Shown here in pieces: positions 1 through 7,602 of a DNA stretch of 64,000 bases. Within the stretch, counting starts at the first letter, position 1. Each line of letters begins with the position of its first letter. The DNA is taken from the NCBI GenBank assembly GCA_902493855.1, contig CABUQV010000006.1:1-64000 (forward strand), read 5' to 3'. This stretch comes from an uncultured Collinsella sp. (GTDB lineage: Bacteria > Actinomycetota > Coriobacteriia > Coriobacteriales > Coriobacteriaceae). The notes under the pieces are model-generated. The model worked only from the letters and a program-made list of their open reading frames with translations, made no database searches and was not told the origin of the DNA. Made by a program: the position numbers and the translations under genes.

Positions 1-28
1 CCTTGATTATCAACTTTATCCGAACACC

Positions 29-66
29 TCCCACATTCATCCGCACATGTGCGGATGAATGTGGGA
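29..66. repeat. Perfect 38-bp palindrome upstream of the transposase
   Basis: Every base from 29 to 47 pairs with its counterpart from 66 to 48, giving two 19-nt arms without a spacer; each arm reads TCCCACATTCATCCGCACA. The central AT can be read as a 2-bp spacer between two 18-bp inverted repeats, the arrangement known for IS30 IR-IR junctions. It could instead be the palindromic target of the element or an operator/terminator. I did not find a third copy of the arm on the right side of the transposase (1412-1600), so the true element ends are not resolved. Confidence 0.85.
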
Positions 67-118
67 ACCCGATACCTTGAGGGCCGGATCGGCCGGCCCC
101 GGGAGATCGGAGGACGGC

Positions 119-1411
119 ATGTCCGGAGAGAAGAAAAGGGGCTCCGCAAGGGCGGTCCCGAGGGCCTACGGAAGGCTCACGAGGCACGAGCGGGACACGG
201 TCCAGAGGATGCTGGAGCGCGGGGCCTCGTGCAGGCAGATCGCGAGGGAGCTGGGCAGGTCGCCCTCGACGGTGAGCTCCGAGGTGGCGTCGCACAGGTT
301 CGTGACGGCGCCGAAGGCCAGGCGCGGCGAGCGCGTGGACGCCTCCGCCGACCTGTCGGCGGCCTGCCCGCGCCTGGCGGCGTGGCCGCGATGCTGCAAC
401 GGCTGCGGCCGGTACCGCGCGATCGGCTGCAAGCGCCGCCCCCACGTCTTCTACGAGGCCCGGGCCGCGCAGCTGTGCGCCGACTCGGTCCTCGTCTCGT
501 CCAGGCGCGGGATAGACGCCGACGAGCCCGCCGCGGCGGCCAGGCTGGAGGCGATAAGGGGCTGCCTGCGCCGGGGGCTGTCGCCCGAGCAGATGGCGGC
601 GCGCAACGGCGGGCCCGTGGACCTGTCGCCGTCGACCATCTACCGCTGGGTCTCGGCGGGCTACGACGGCATGACCGACATGGAGCTCAGGCGCAAGGTC
701 GGCTACAGGCCGAGGAAGCGCGCCGCGGGCCGGGCGGCGACCCGCCACTCCGCCCGCAGGTCACATGCCGCGTTCCTCGCCCTCGGGGAGGACGCGTGCG
801 CCGCGGCCTGGGAGATGGACACCGTCGAGGGGGCCCGGGAGGACTCCGCCTGCCTGCTCACGCTGCTGCACCGCCCCAGCAGGCTCCAGCTCGCGCTGCC
901 GCTGGAGGAGAAGACCGCCGGGTGCGTCGCGGACGCCCTGAAGGGCGTCCGGGCGGTCCTCGGCGCCGACGGGGCGCGCCGCGTGTTCCGCGCCGTCCTC
1001 ACCGACAACGGCGCCGAGTTCTCCGACGAGGCGGCGATCGCGGCGCTGCTCGGCGAGGGGCCGGGCGAGACGAGGCTGTTCTACTGCGACCCCGGGCGCA
1101 GCGACCAGAAGGGCGCCTGCGAGCGCAACCACGTCGAGATCAGGAAGCTGCTGCCCAAGGGCCGCGGCCTCAGGTTCGACCGGCTGGTCCCGGCGGACCT
1201 GGCGCTCGCGATGTCGCACGTGAACTCCGAGCCCCGCGGCGCGCTCGGCTTCGCGACGCCCGCCCGCGCCTTCCGGGCGATGCTGGGCGCCGACGCGGAG
1301 GCGCTGCTGGACGCCTACGGCGTGGAGGACGTGCCCCTCGACGGGCTCGACCTGACGCCGGGGCTCATCGGGCGGGCGCGCGCGGAAAGGGGCGATGCCC
1401 CGCTGCCCTAG
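119..1411 (+). CDS. IS30-family transposase
   Basis: A 430-residue DDE transposase that would catalyse cut-out and insertion of its own element. The N-terminus (about residues 18-55) carries a helix-turn-helix resembling other IS30 proteins, with the segment CRQIARELGRSPSTVSSEV. The catalytic core shows WEMDTVEG (first Asp), VLTDNGAEF (second Asp) and, after CDPGRSDQKG, ACERNHVEIR (Glu). A CNGCGRYRAIGC cysteine cluster lies between them. The ATG at 119 was chosen because GGAGG ends a few bases upstream; an in-frame ATG at 59 lies inside the palindrome. Base composition is even richer in G+C than neighbouring genes. The gene looks intact, so the element may be active, but the terminal repeats were not identified. 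Confidence 0.9.
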   Translation: MSGEKKRGSARAVPRAYGRLTRHERDTVQRMLERGASCRQIARELGRSPSTVSSEVASHRFVTAPKARRGERVDASADLSAACPRLAAWPRCCNGCGRYRAIGCKRRPHVFYEARAAQLCADSVLVSSRRGIDADEPAAAARLEAIRGCLRRGLSPEQMAARNGGPVDLSPSTIYRWVSAGYDGMTDMELRRKVGYRPRKRAAGRAATRHSARRSHAAFLALGEDACAAAWEMDTVEGAREDSACLLTLLHRPSRLQLALPLEEKTAGCVADALKGVRAVLGADGARRVFRAVLTDNGAEFSDEAAIAALLGEGPGETRLFYCDPGRSDQKGACERNHVEIRKLLPKGRGLRFDRLVPADLALAMSHVNSEPRGALGFATPARAFRAMLGADAEALLDAYGVEDVPLDGLDLTPGLIGRARAERGDAPLP

Positions 1412-1544
1412 CCCAAAAGGGAAAGCTGAACAGGCGGAACCGACCGTCCGGCTGAGTCTGGGAAGAGGTGCCGGGCGGCGGGCGGAGCATGGCCACCGGA
1501 CCCATCGAAACACATCTCCACCGTTCCTTCAACTGGGAAAACGG

Positions 1545-1577
1545 CGCCCCCGGGCCCCGGGAGGGGCAGCGGGGGCG
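1545..1577. terminator. GC-rich stem-loop between the transposase and the transglutaminase-like gene
   Basis: CGCCCCCG (1545-1552) pairs with CGGGGGCG (1570-1577), with an inner GCCCC/GGGGC pair at 1554-1558 and 1563-1567. It lies just past the stops of two convergent genes (1411 and 1600). Read on the minus strand it is followed by a short T-rich stretch (CCGTTTTCC). It may end transcription of the minus-strand gene; no strong U tract follows on the plus strand. Confidence 0.45.
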
Positions 1578-1599
1578 TTCGGCTAGGTGCGGGAACGGC

Positions 1600-3045
1600 C
1601 TATTTGCTCAATGTGTTCGGCTGAGATCGGAAATCAACCTCGATGAGTTCGACCGTGCGTAGCATCTCGCGCTGACGGCATCCGCGACCGTCGACCGAAG
1701 CCTCACCCATCTGGTTATCGTAAGGGTCCTCGCGCATGCCGTCGAAAGAGGGGTCAAACTCTGCCTGGAATCGATTGTTGGCCACCATACGCCACGGGTC
1801 GAGATTGCCAAAGTAGTGACGGCGGCGCCACTCCTCCCCCATCCTGCGAGCAGAAGATCCAAATGACACGTCGGCGTTGAGCCAACCGGTCTGCGGCGTA
1901 TAGAACTCTGCCCAGTCGTGCGACCCCACCGAATCGGGCGCAACGTACAGGCCGCTCTGCCAACGGGCAGGCACGCCCGCGATACGGCACATGGTGATAA
2001 ACGTGAGCGCCATAACGCCGCAATCGCCGCGGAGCGAATGCGCGCAGTCATCGGCAATAGATCCCAAAAGCAAGTACGGCGGCTGATAGCGATAGTCGAT
2101 ATGCTGCGTCAGGTAATCATAGATAGCACGGGCGCGATCGAGCGGATCCTCGAGTCCGTCAACAACACCGGCCGTCAGCTGCTGCAGATACGGTGTGAAT
2201 GCAATGTGCGGACGGTCCTCGGAAATATCCTCGGGCAGAGGCGCGTCCATACGCGGATGAACCGGAAGTGTGCCACCGTAGACATCACAATAAGCAGCAT
2301 CGATGTGATAACGATAGGTCACCGAGAATGAGCGTTCACTCGAAGAAGACCACGAGGCGGTACGTGCCGAAGCGTTCGCGGGAGCAACAGCACCCTCCGG
2401 CGTCATGTCGAGAATCTCGACACGAGACTGCTGGTGGCAGGTGGCGGCAACGGGAAGCCAAGCGCGAACGGTCTCCCCCTCTAGAGCGCCGGGGACAGAC
2501 ACAGATGCTTTAAGCGTAATGACGCGAGCCAATCCGTTTTGCGACTCCATCTCCTTGAGCATCTCGTTGCGCAGTGCAATTCCGTCCGTAGGATCGGGAC
2601 GCATGCCGGGAACCTCTTTGGGATATACGCGAAGCGAATCGAGGAAGTTGTCGAGAACGAACAGCTCGCCGTCGATAAAGCGCCAGTCAATACGCTTACG
2701 GTCAATCAGATCGTTAAACTGCTCCTCGGTAAACTCAGGCCACTCCTCGCGAATCATCGCAATAGCTCGATCGCGCGACACCGAAAAATGAAGCGGCGTC
2801 TCGATCATGCGATACCGCTCGGCACGAACGCAGGCAGCAAGCGAGGGATCGGGATTTTGGGCAAGTAGGCGGTCGCAAGCCTCAATAGCCTGCGAAAGAT
2901 ACCCCGCATCCTTTAAACGCAGGATCTCGGGTGGCAAGCCAATATCTAGAAAACGGAAGTCATCATTGCAAACATCAACAGAGCAACCAACCGGCCCCTC
3001 GTCAATAACCTTCCCATCCGAAGGCAGCACATTAATAACAGCCAT
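1600..3045 (-). CDS. Transglutaminase-like domain protein
   Basis: A 481-residue protein with a C-terminal transglutaminase/protease-like core. The Cys-His-Asp triad is visible: Cys about 342 in RGDCGVM, His about 376 in SHDWAEFY and Asp about 392 in NADVSFG, followed by a WRRRHYFGNLDPWRM segment. The first ~300 residues have no recognisable domain; a short helical, TPR-like stretch lies near residues 45-80. No signal peptide or membrane segment is seen, so it is probably cytosolic. Bacterial members of this superfamily are peptidases or cross-linkers; the substrate is unknown here. I chose the ATG at 3045 because GGAG sits six bases upstream; the in-frame ATG at 3081 has no clear ribosome site. 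The C-terminus ends very close to the IS element, so a truncated tail is possible. Confidence 0.75.
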   Translation of the reverse strand: MAVINVLPSDGKVIDEGPVGCSVDVCNDDFRFLDIGLPPEILRLKDAGYLSQAIEACDRLLAQNPDPSLAACVRAERYRMIETPLHFSVSRDRAIAMIREEWPEFTEEQFNDLIDRKRIDWRFIDGELFVLDNFLDSLRVYPKEVPGMRPDPTDGIALRNEMLKEMESQNGLARVITLKASVSVPGALEGETVRAWLPVAATCHQQSRVEILDMTPEGAVAPANASARTASWSSSSERSFSVTYRYHIDAAYCDVYGGTLPVHPRMDAPLPEDISEDRPHIAFTPYLQQLTAGVVDGLEDPLDRARAIYDYLTQHIDYRYQPPYLLLGSIADDCAHSLRGDCGVMALTFITMCRIAGVPARWQSGLYVAPDSVGSHDWAEFYTPQTGWLNADVSFGSSARRMGEEWRRRHYFGNLDPWRMVANNRFQAEFDPSFDGMREDPYDNQMGEASVDGRGCRQREMLRTVELIEVDFRSQPNTLSK

Positions 3046-3152
3046 ACCAAACTCCAAGTCATTAGAACTCTTGAAGCCCATTGTAGCGAGATAAAAAAGA
3101 AAGCCCCAACAAGGGAGCCATCAACACCGCCGAGCGGTAGTCAAAAAATGAA

Positions 3153-3334
3153 TTCAGCCCAGTAACCCTGTAGCGAGTTAACGAAGGAGGCCCCGTTCAC
3201 CCGAAGCTTTTCCCATTGCGCGACTTCTGGCAAAACAAGGATCATTTATTCAGCCCAGTAACCCTGCGGCGTTAAACGAAGGAAGCCCCGTCCCCCGGAA
3301 CTGTTTCCTTGGCGCGACTTCTGGCGAAGCTAGG
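3153..3334. repeat. Two tandem ~86-bp imperfect direct repeats
   Basis: Copy one covers about 3153-3240 and copy two about 3249-3334. Both open with TTCAGCCCAGTAACCCTG, continue through ACGAAGGA(G/A)GCCCCGT and close with GCGCGACTTCTGGC. Copy two carries the left arm of the long hairpin downstream of fba; copy one has no matching right arm. This looks like a duplicated intergenic element. Confidence 0.75.
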
Positions 3335-3372
3335 TGAGCGCAAAGGAAACAGTGTAGGGGGACGGGGCTTCC
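3281..3372 (-). terminator. Long stem-loop after fba
   Basis: The left arm (3281-3310, GGAAGCCCCGTCCCCC then ACTGTTTCCTT) pairs with the right arm (3342-3372, AAGGAAACAGT then GGGGGACGGGGCTTCC) with about three mismatches and a ~30-nt loop. It starts about 20 bases past the fba stop, so on the minus strand it is well placed as a terminator or 3'-end stabiliser. Its length of about 30 bp is unusual for a simple terminator. Confidence 0.7.
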
Positions 3373-3392
3373 GGCGGGAAGTTTAGCGACGC

Positions 3393-4259
3393 TTACGCCT
3401 TGTTGACGGAGCCAAACTCCTCCATGAGCTCCTTGGTGCGGGCAACGATGTTGTCGCGACCAGGCTTGAGGAGCTTGCGGGGGTCAAAGCCCTTGCCCTG
3501 CTGATCCTTGCCAGCCTCGATGTACTCGCGAACGCCCTTGGCGAAGACGAGCTGCAGGTCGGTGTTGACGTTGATCTTGGAGATACCCAGGGAGATGGCC
3601 TTCTTGATCTGATCCTCGGGGATGCCGGTGCCACCGTGCAGAACGAGGGGCAGGTCGCCGGTCTCGGCCTTGATCTCGCCCAGACGCTCGAAGGAAAGGC
3701 CAGCCCAGTCGGCGGGATACACGCCGTGGATGTTGCCGATACCGCAGGCGAGGAAGTCGACGCCCAGGTCAGCAATCTGCTTGCACTCAGCGGGGTCAGC
3801 GAGCTCGCCGTTGGAGGTCACGCCGTCCTCGGTGCCGCCGATGCCGCCGACCTCGGCCTCGATGGACATGCCCTTGGAGTGGGCAAGCTCAACGAGCTCC
3901 TTGGTGCGGTCGAGGTTAAGCTGGAAGGTCTCCTCGTGAGAGCCGTCATACATGATGGACGTGAAGCCGGCCTCGATGCACTTGAAGCAGTCCTCGTAAG
4001 AACCGTGATCGAGGTGAAGGGCGACGGGAACGGTAACGCCCGTGGCCTCGACGGCAGCCTTGACCATGTCGGCGCAGACCTTGAAACCGCCCATCCACTT
4101 AGCGGCACCAGCGGTGCACTGAAGGATCAGCGGAGACTTGGCCTCCTCGGCGGCCTGGAGAATAGCCAGGGTCCACTCGAGGTTGTTGGTGTTGAAGGCA
4201 CCGAGAGCGTACTTGCCGGCCTCGGCCTTCTTGAGCATGTCTGCTGCGTTGACGAGCAT
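3393..4259 (-). CDS. fba: Class II fructose-bisphosphate aldolase
   Basis: A 288-residue zinc-dependent aldolase that splits fructose 1,6-bisphosphate into dihydroxyacetone phosphate and glyceraldehyde 3-phosphate in glycolysis, in the cytosol. The family motifs are present: ALHLDHG with Asp84 and zinc ligand His85, EAEVGG with Glu134, the zinc histidines in GNIHGVY (His178) and LVLHGGTG (His208), and the phosphate-binding KINVNTD. Length matches the family. The start at 4259 is supported by a strong AGGAGG eight bases upstream; in-frame codons further upstream lie in what reads as promoter sequence. A tagatose-bisphosphate aldolase assignment cannot be ruled out from motifs alone, but a stand-alone gene with no galactitol or tagatose neighbours favours glycolytic aldolase. 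Confidence 0.92.
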   Translation of the reverse strand: MLVNAADMLKKAEAGKYALGAFNTNNLEWTLAILQAAEEAKSPLILQCTAGAAKWMGGFKVCADMVKAAVEATGVTVPVALHLDHGSYEDCFKCIEAGFTSIMYDGSHEETFQLNLDRTKELVELAHSKGMSIEAEVGGIGGTEDGVTSNGELADPAECKQIADLGVDFLACGIGNIHGVYPADWAGLSFERLGEIKAETGDLPLVLHGGTGIPEDQIKKAISLGISKINVNTDLQLVFAKGVREYIEAGKDQQGKGFDPRKLLKPGRDNIVARTKELMEEFGSVNKA

Positions 4260-4453
4260 AAAAGAAACCTCCTGTAAGGTTGCTCCGATAACGCCTGAGA
4301 TTTTACCACGACATACCCGAGCATAAACGTTCGTTTGTTCACGAATACCATCCGATTGGACAAATTTTGACCGTTTGCCCCACAGAATCGACCCACTGGG
4401 GAAAATAGCTTGACGATTGAGCGGTCTTCGTGGTTCGAAAGACGGCTTCGAGC

Positions 4454-5137
4454 CTACATCTGCATAAACGGGTTCTGCATAAGTTCGCGCGCCATCGTGG
4501 TCGAATCGCCATGGCCCGTCAAGCAAACGGTATCGGGCGGAAGCGTCTTGGCAAGTTTGGAAAGCGAGCGCATAATCGCCGCCTCGTCACCGCCGGAAAG
4601 ATCGGTACGACCGTGGCTGCCCGGGAAAAGCGTGTCGCCCACAAAGGCGATGTTCCCCTGCTCGGTCGCGGCGAACAGGACGATGCCGCCCGGCGTATGC
4701 CCCGGCGCCTCGATCACCTGCAGGCAGACGTCGCCCACCTCGATTGTATCGCCCTCGGCAAGCAAGCGCGTCGGCTCACCCGGATCGGGCGTCTCGATGC
4801 CCCACATGGCGCGCTGCTCCTCGATATTTGCGCGAGGTACCGTCACGTCCTTAGCGCACAACTCATATAGTGCGCTGTCGCCAACGACAGCTCGAACCCC
4901 GGCAACCCCGCCAACATGGTCGGCATGACCGTGCGTGCAGACAGAGCCGAGTACGCGCACCTCGGGATGCACGGTGCGGATATGCTCCACAAGACGCTCG
5001 CCCTCCCACGCCGGATCGACGATTAAGCACTCGTCATTCGAAATCACGGCGTAGCTGTTGGTCTGAATCGGGCCGTTGACGAGTGCCTCAATCGAAGCCG
5101 CACCTCGGGGTGTCAGGTCCAAAGTCATATCGCCCAT
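4454..5137 (-). CDS. MBL-fold hydrolase, glyoxalase II-like
   Basis: A 227-residue metallo-beta-lactamase-fold enzyme. The metal-binding signature is THGHADHVGG near residue 70, with further ligands in APGHTPGG, GDTLFPGSHGRTD and the C-terminal TGHGDST. This arrangement matches the hydroxyacylglutathione hydrolase (glyoxalase II) branch, which cleaves thioesters; many bacterial members act on other thiol esters or persulfides. No N-terminal export signal is present. The ATG at 5137 lies eight bases from GGAGG; the ATG two codons earlier is too close to it. The gene follows rel on the same strand after a strong terminator and precedes fba by 194 bases, so it may be transcribed alone. Confidence 0.8.
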   Translation of the reverse strand: MGDMTLDLTPRGAASIEALVNGPIQTNSYAVISNDECLIVDPAWEGERLVEHIRTVHPEVRVLGSVCTHGHADHVGGVAGVRAVVGDSALYELCAKDVTVPRANIEEQRAMWGIETPDPGEPTRLLAEGDTIEVGDVCLQVIEAPGHTPGGIVLFAATEQGNIAFVGDTLFPGSHGRTDLSGGDEAAIMRSLSKLAKTLPPDTVCLTGHGDSTTMARELMQNPFMQM

Positions 5138-5158
5138 GCGCATACCCTCCTTCTAAAA

Positions 5159-5192
5159 TACGTTCGAGGCACCAAACGATGCCTCGAACGTA
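5159..5192 (-). terminator. Rho-independent terminator after rel
   Basis: Perfect 13-bp arms, TACGTTCGAGGCA at 5159-5171 and its complement at 5180-5192, enclose an 8-nt loop. On the minus strand the stem is followed by TTTTAG. It sits between the rel stop and the ribosome site of the MBL-fold gene. Confidence 0.85.
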
Positions 5193-5226
5193 ACCAATTA
5201 TCTATGATGCTGAGAGGCTCTCGCAC

Positions 5227-7587
5227 CTACACACGGCGCTTGAGCTGAGCTCCGCCTTCGCCGGGCATAAGACGGCGAGCGTCGTAGACCGAATCGACAC
5301 TGCTGATGGAAGCCAGCAGCGGATCCAGACCGCTCGCGTCCGAGATCTCGACCATAAAGCGCAGGGTTGCAATACCCTCGCGGTTGGTCGACGTGGCGGC
5401 AGAAAGGATATTACCGCCCGCATCGCCAATGGCAATGGTGACATCCTTGAGCAGGCCCATGCGGTCCAGGCACTCGACCACGATCTCGACCTGGAAGAGG
5501 GTGTCGGCAGCGCCGTCCCACTCCACATCGATCATGCGCTCGGGATGTTCCATGAGACCCTTGACGTTAGGGCAGTTGGCGCGATGCACCGAAACGCCGC
5601 GACCGCGCGTGATGAAGCCGACGATGTCGTCGCCCGTCACGGGGTTGCAGCAATGAGCCAGACGGACCAGCAGGCCGCTGTTGCTCTCGCCCTTGACGAT
5701 AATGCCGTTACTGGCGCTCTTGCCGCGCTTTTGCGGCTTGCGGTTGGAGCCGCGAGCGGGCTGCTTCACGACCTCGGCGATAGCCTCGGCCTTGGTGAGC
5801 TGTTCCTCGGGCTTGGGGTCCAAGATTTGCTCGACCTTATTGCCCACAGCGCGCGGGGCAACCTTGCCGGCGCCGACGGCGGCAAACAGGTCCTCGAGCT
5901 GCTTGAAGTTAAACTGCTCCGCCACGGCGTTGAGTGCACGCGTTGAACGCGGCGTAGAAATGCCATAGCCACGCTTACGCAGGTCCTTGGCCAGCATATC
6001 GCGACCGGCAGCAGCGTCATCGTCTTTGGTCGCGGCGGCGAAGTAACGACGGATCTTTGACTTGGCGGAAGGCGTCTTGACGATCTTAAGCCAATCACGC
6101 GACGGCTTGGAACTCTTGTTGGTCAGGATTTCAACGCGGTCGCCCGTCTTGATCTCGTGCGTGAGCGGGGCCACCGCACCGTTGATCTTAGCGCCGACGC
6201 AGTGGTTGCCCACCTCGGTGTGAACGGCATAGGCAAAGTCGAGCGGCGTGGAGCCGGCACGAAGCGCCATGACCTCGCCCTTGGGCGTAAAGACAAAGAT
6301 CTCTTGATCGAAGAGGTCGACCTTCAGCGAATGCAGGTATTCCTTGGCGTCAGTGATCTCATCAGACGCAGCCCAATCGAGCGAATGTTTGAGCCAGTTA
6401 ATCTGGTCGTCCAGACGCTGGGCATCATTGGTCTTAGACGCAGACGAACCGCCCGACTTCTTATATAGCCAGTGGGCGGCAATGCCGTACTCGGCCTGCT
6501 CATGCATCTCATAGGTTCGAATCTGAATCTCGAGTGGACGGGCTGTGGGGCCGATAACCGTCGTATGGAGCGACTGGTAGTTATTGACCTTGGGCATGGC
6601 GATATAGTCTTTAAAGCGACCAGGCATGGGGTGCCACAGCGTATGCACTGCGCCGAGCGTGGAGTAGCAATCGCGCACCGAATGCGTGATGACGCGCAGT
6701 GCCACCAGGTCGTAGATCTCGGAGAATTCCTTGCCCTTGCGCTTCATCTTTTGGTAGATGGACCAATAGTGCTTGGAGCGGCCGTTGATCTGGAAGCCCT
6801 CCAGACCAATGCGGTTGAGTTCATCGGTGAGCGTCTTGATAGTCTCGGTCAGATAGCGCTCGCGAACCTCACGCGACTCTGCCACCATGCGCGCGATGCG
6901 CTGGTAGGCGTCGGGCTCCAGGTAAAAGAAGGACAGGTCCTCGAGTTCCCACTTGATAGAGCTCATGCCCAAGCGGTCGGCCAAGGGTGCGTACACGTCC
7001 ATGGTCTCGCGCGCCTTAAACAGACGGCGGTCCTCGCGAAGGGCCGCCAACGTACGCATGTTATGCAGGCGGTCGGCGAGTTTGACGATGATGACGCGAA
7101 TGTCCTTGGACATGGCGAGGAACATCTTGCGCAGCGTGAGGGCCTGCTTCTCGTCCATGCTGTCGACTTCGATGTTGGTGAGCTTGGTCACGCCGTCGAC
7201 GAGCTCTGCCACGGTTTCGCCAAACAGACCCGAAACATCGGCGAGCGAGGTCTCGGTGTCCTCGACGGTATCGTGCAGCAACGCAGCACACACCACGTCG
7301 CAGTCCATCTTGAGGTCTGCCAGAATGATAGCCACCTCGACAGGATGGTTAATGTACATCTCACCCGAGCGGCGCTTTTGGTTGCAGTGCTTCTCGGCGG
7401 CAAAGCAGTATGCTTGTTCCACCTTGGAGAAGTCGTCCTCATTCATATATTTGAGGCACAGGCGCTCCAGCTTGTCGTAGCTGTCCGCCATAATCTCGGG
7501 CGGCAGCTCATCGGCATGCTTATAGTGCTCCATCTCCGAGAACGGCTGGAGGGTGGAATCATGGGCGGTACGGGCTGCGGCATCCAT
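5227..7587 (-). CDS. rel: Bifunctional (p)ppGpp synthetase/hydrolase, RelA/SpoT family
   Basis: A 786-residue long-form Rel enzyme that makes and degrades the stringent-response alarmone (p)ppGpp. In order: an HD hydrolase domain (HPVEVA at residue 81, LLHDTVED near 103-110), a nucleotidyltransferase domain (YDLVALRVI, YIAMPKVNNYQSLHTT), a TGS domain (VFTPKGEVMALRAGSTPLDFAY), a conserved zinc-finger-like region (HCCNPVTGDDIVG and VHRANCPN) and a C-terminal ACT domain (VECLDRMGLLKDVT). Both catalytic centres look intact, so it should be bifunctional, as usual when a genome has one long Rel. The ATG at 7587 has GGGGA upstream. It starts 15 bases after the stop of the recJ/helicase fusion and is probably cotranscribed with it; a terminator follows at 5159-5192. 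Confidence 0.95.
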   Translation of the reverse strand: MDAAARTAHDSTLQPFSEMEHYKHADELPPEIMADSYDKLERLCLKYMNEDDFSKVEQAYCFAAEKHCNQKRRSGEMYINHPVEVAIILADLKMDCDVVCAALLHDTVEDTETSLADVSGLFGETVAELVDGVTKLTNIEVDSMDEKQALTLRKMFLAMSKDIRVIIVKLADRLHNMRTLAALREDRRLFKARETMDVYAPLADRLGMSSIKWELEDLSFFYLEPDAYQRIARMVAESREVRERYLTETIKTLTDELNRIGLEGFQINGRSKHYWSIYQKMKRKGKEFSEIYDLVALRVITHSVRDCYSTLGAVHTLWHPMPGRFKDYIAMPKVNNYQSLHTTVIGPTARPLEIQIRTYEMHEQAEYGIAAHWLYKKSGGSSASKTNDAQRLDDQINWLKHSLDWAASDEITDAKEYLHSLKVDLFDQEIFVFTPKGEVMALRAGSTPLDFAYAVHTEVGNHCVGAKINGAVAPLTHEIKTGDRVEILTNKSSKPSRDWLKIVKTPSAKSKIRRYFAAATKDDDAAAGRDMLAKDLRKRGYGISTPRSTRALNAVAEQFNFKQLEDLFAAVGAGKVAPRAVGNKVEQILDPKPEEQLTKAEAIAEVVKQPARGSNRKPQKRGKSASNGIIVKGESNSGLLVRLAHCCNPVTGDDIVGFITRGRGVSVHRANCPNVKGLMEHPERMIDVEWDGAADTLFQVEIVVECLDRMGLLKDVTIAIGDAGGNILSAATSTNREGIATLRFMVEISDASGLDPLLASISSVDSVYDARRLMPGEGGAQLKRRV

Positions 7588-7602
7588 CGAGGTCCCCTTC
7601 CC

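Larger units (their letters stand above)
3046..3392. other. Intergenic stretch with paired direct repeats and a long hairpin
   Basis: This gene-free stretch separates the aldolase stop from the start of the transglutaminase-like gene. It carries two ~86-bp direct repeats and one long inverted repeat, listed separately. No open frame with a ribosome site is visible, and I recognise no known ncRNA family. Confidence 0.7.

Noticed and set aside
761..1513. Minus-strand frame over the transposase
   Set aside because: Antisense to the catalytic DDE region; Arg/Gln-rich shadow.
1412..1600. Right inverted repeat of the IS30 element
   Set aside because: The palindrome arm does not recur here; an 8-bp CCGAACAC/GTGTTCGG match (20-27 and 1613-1620) is too short to be convincing.
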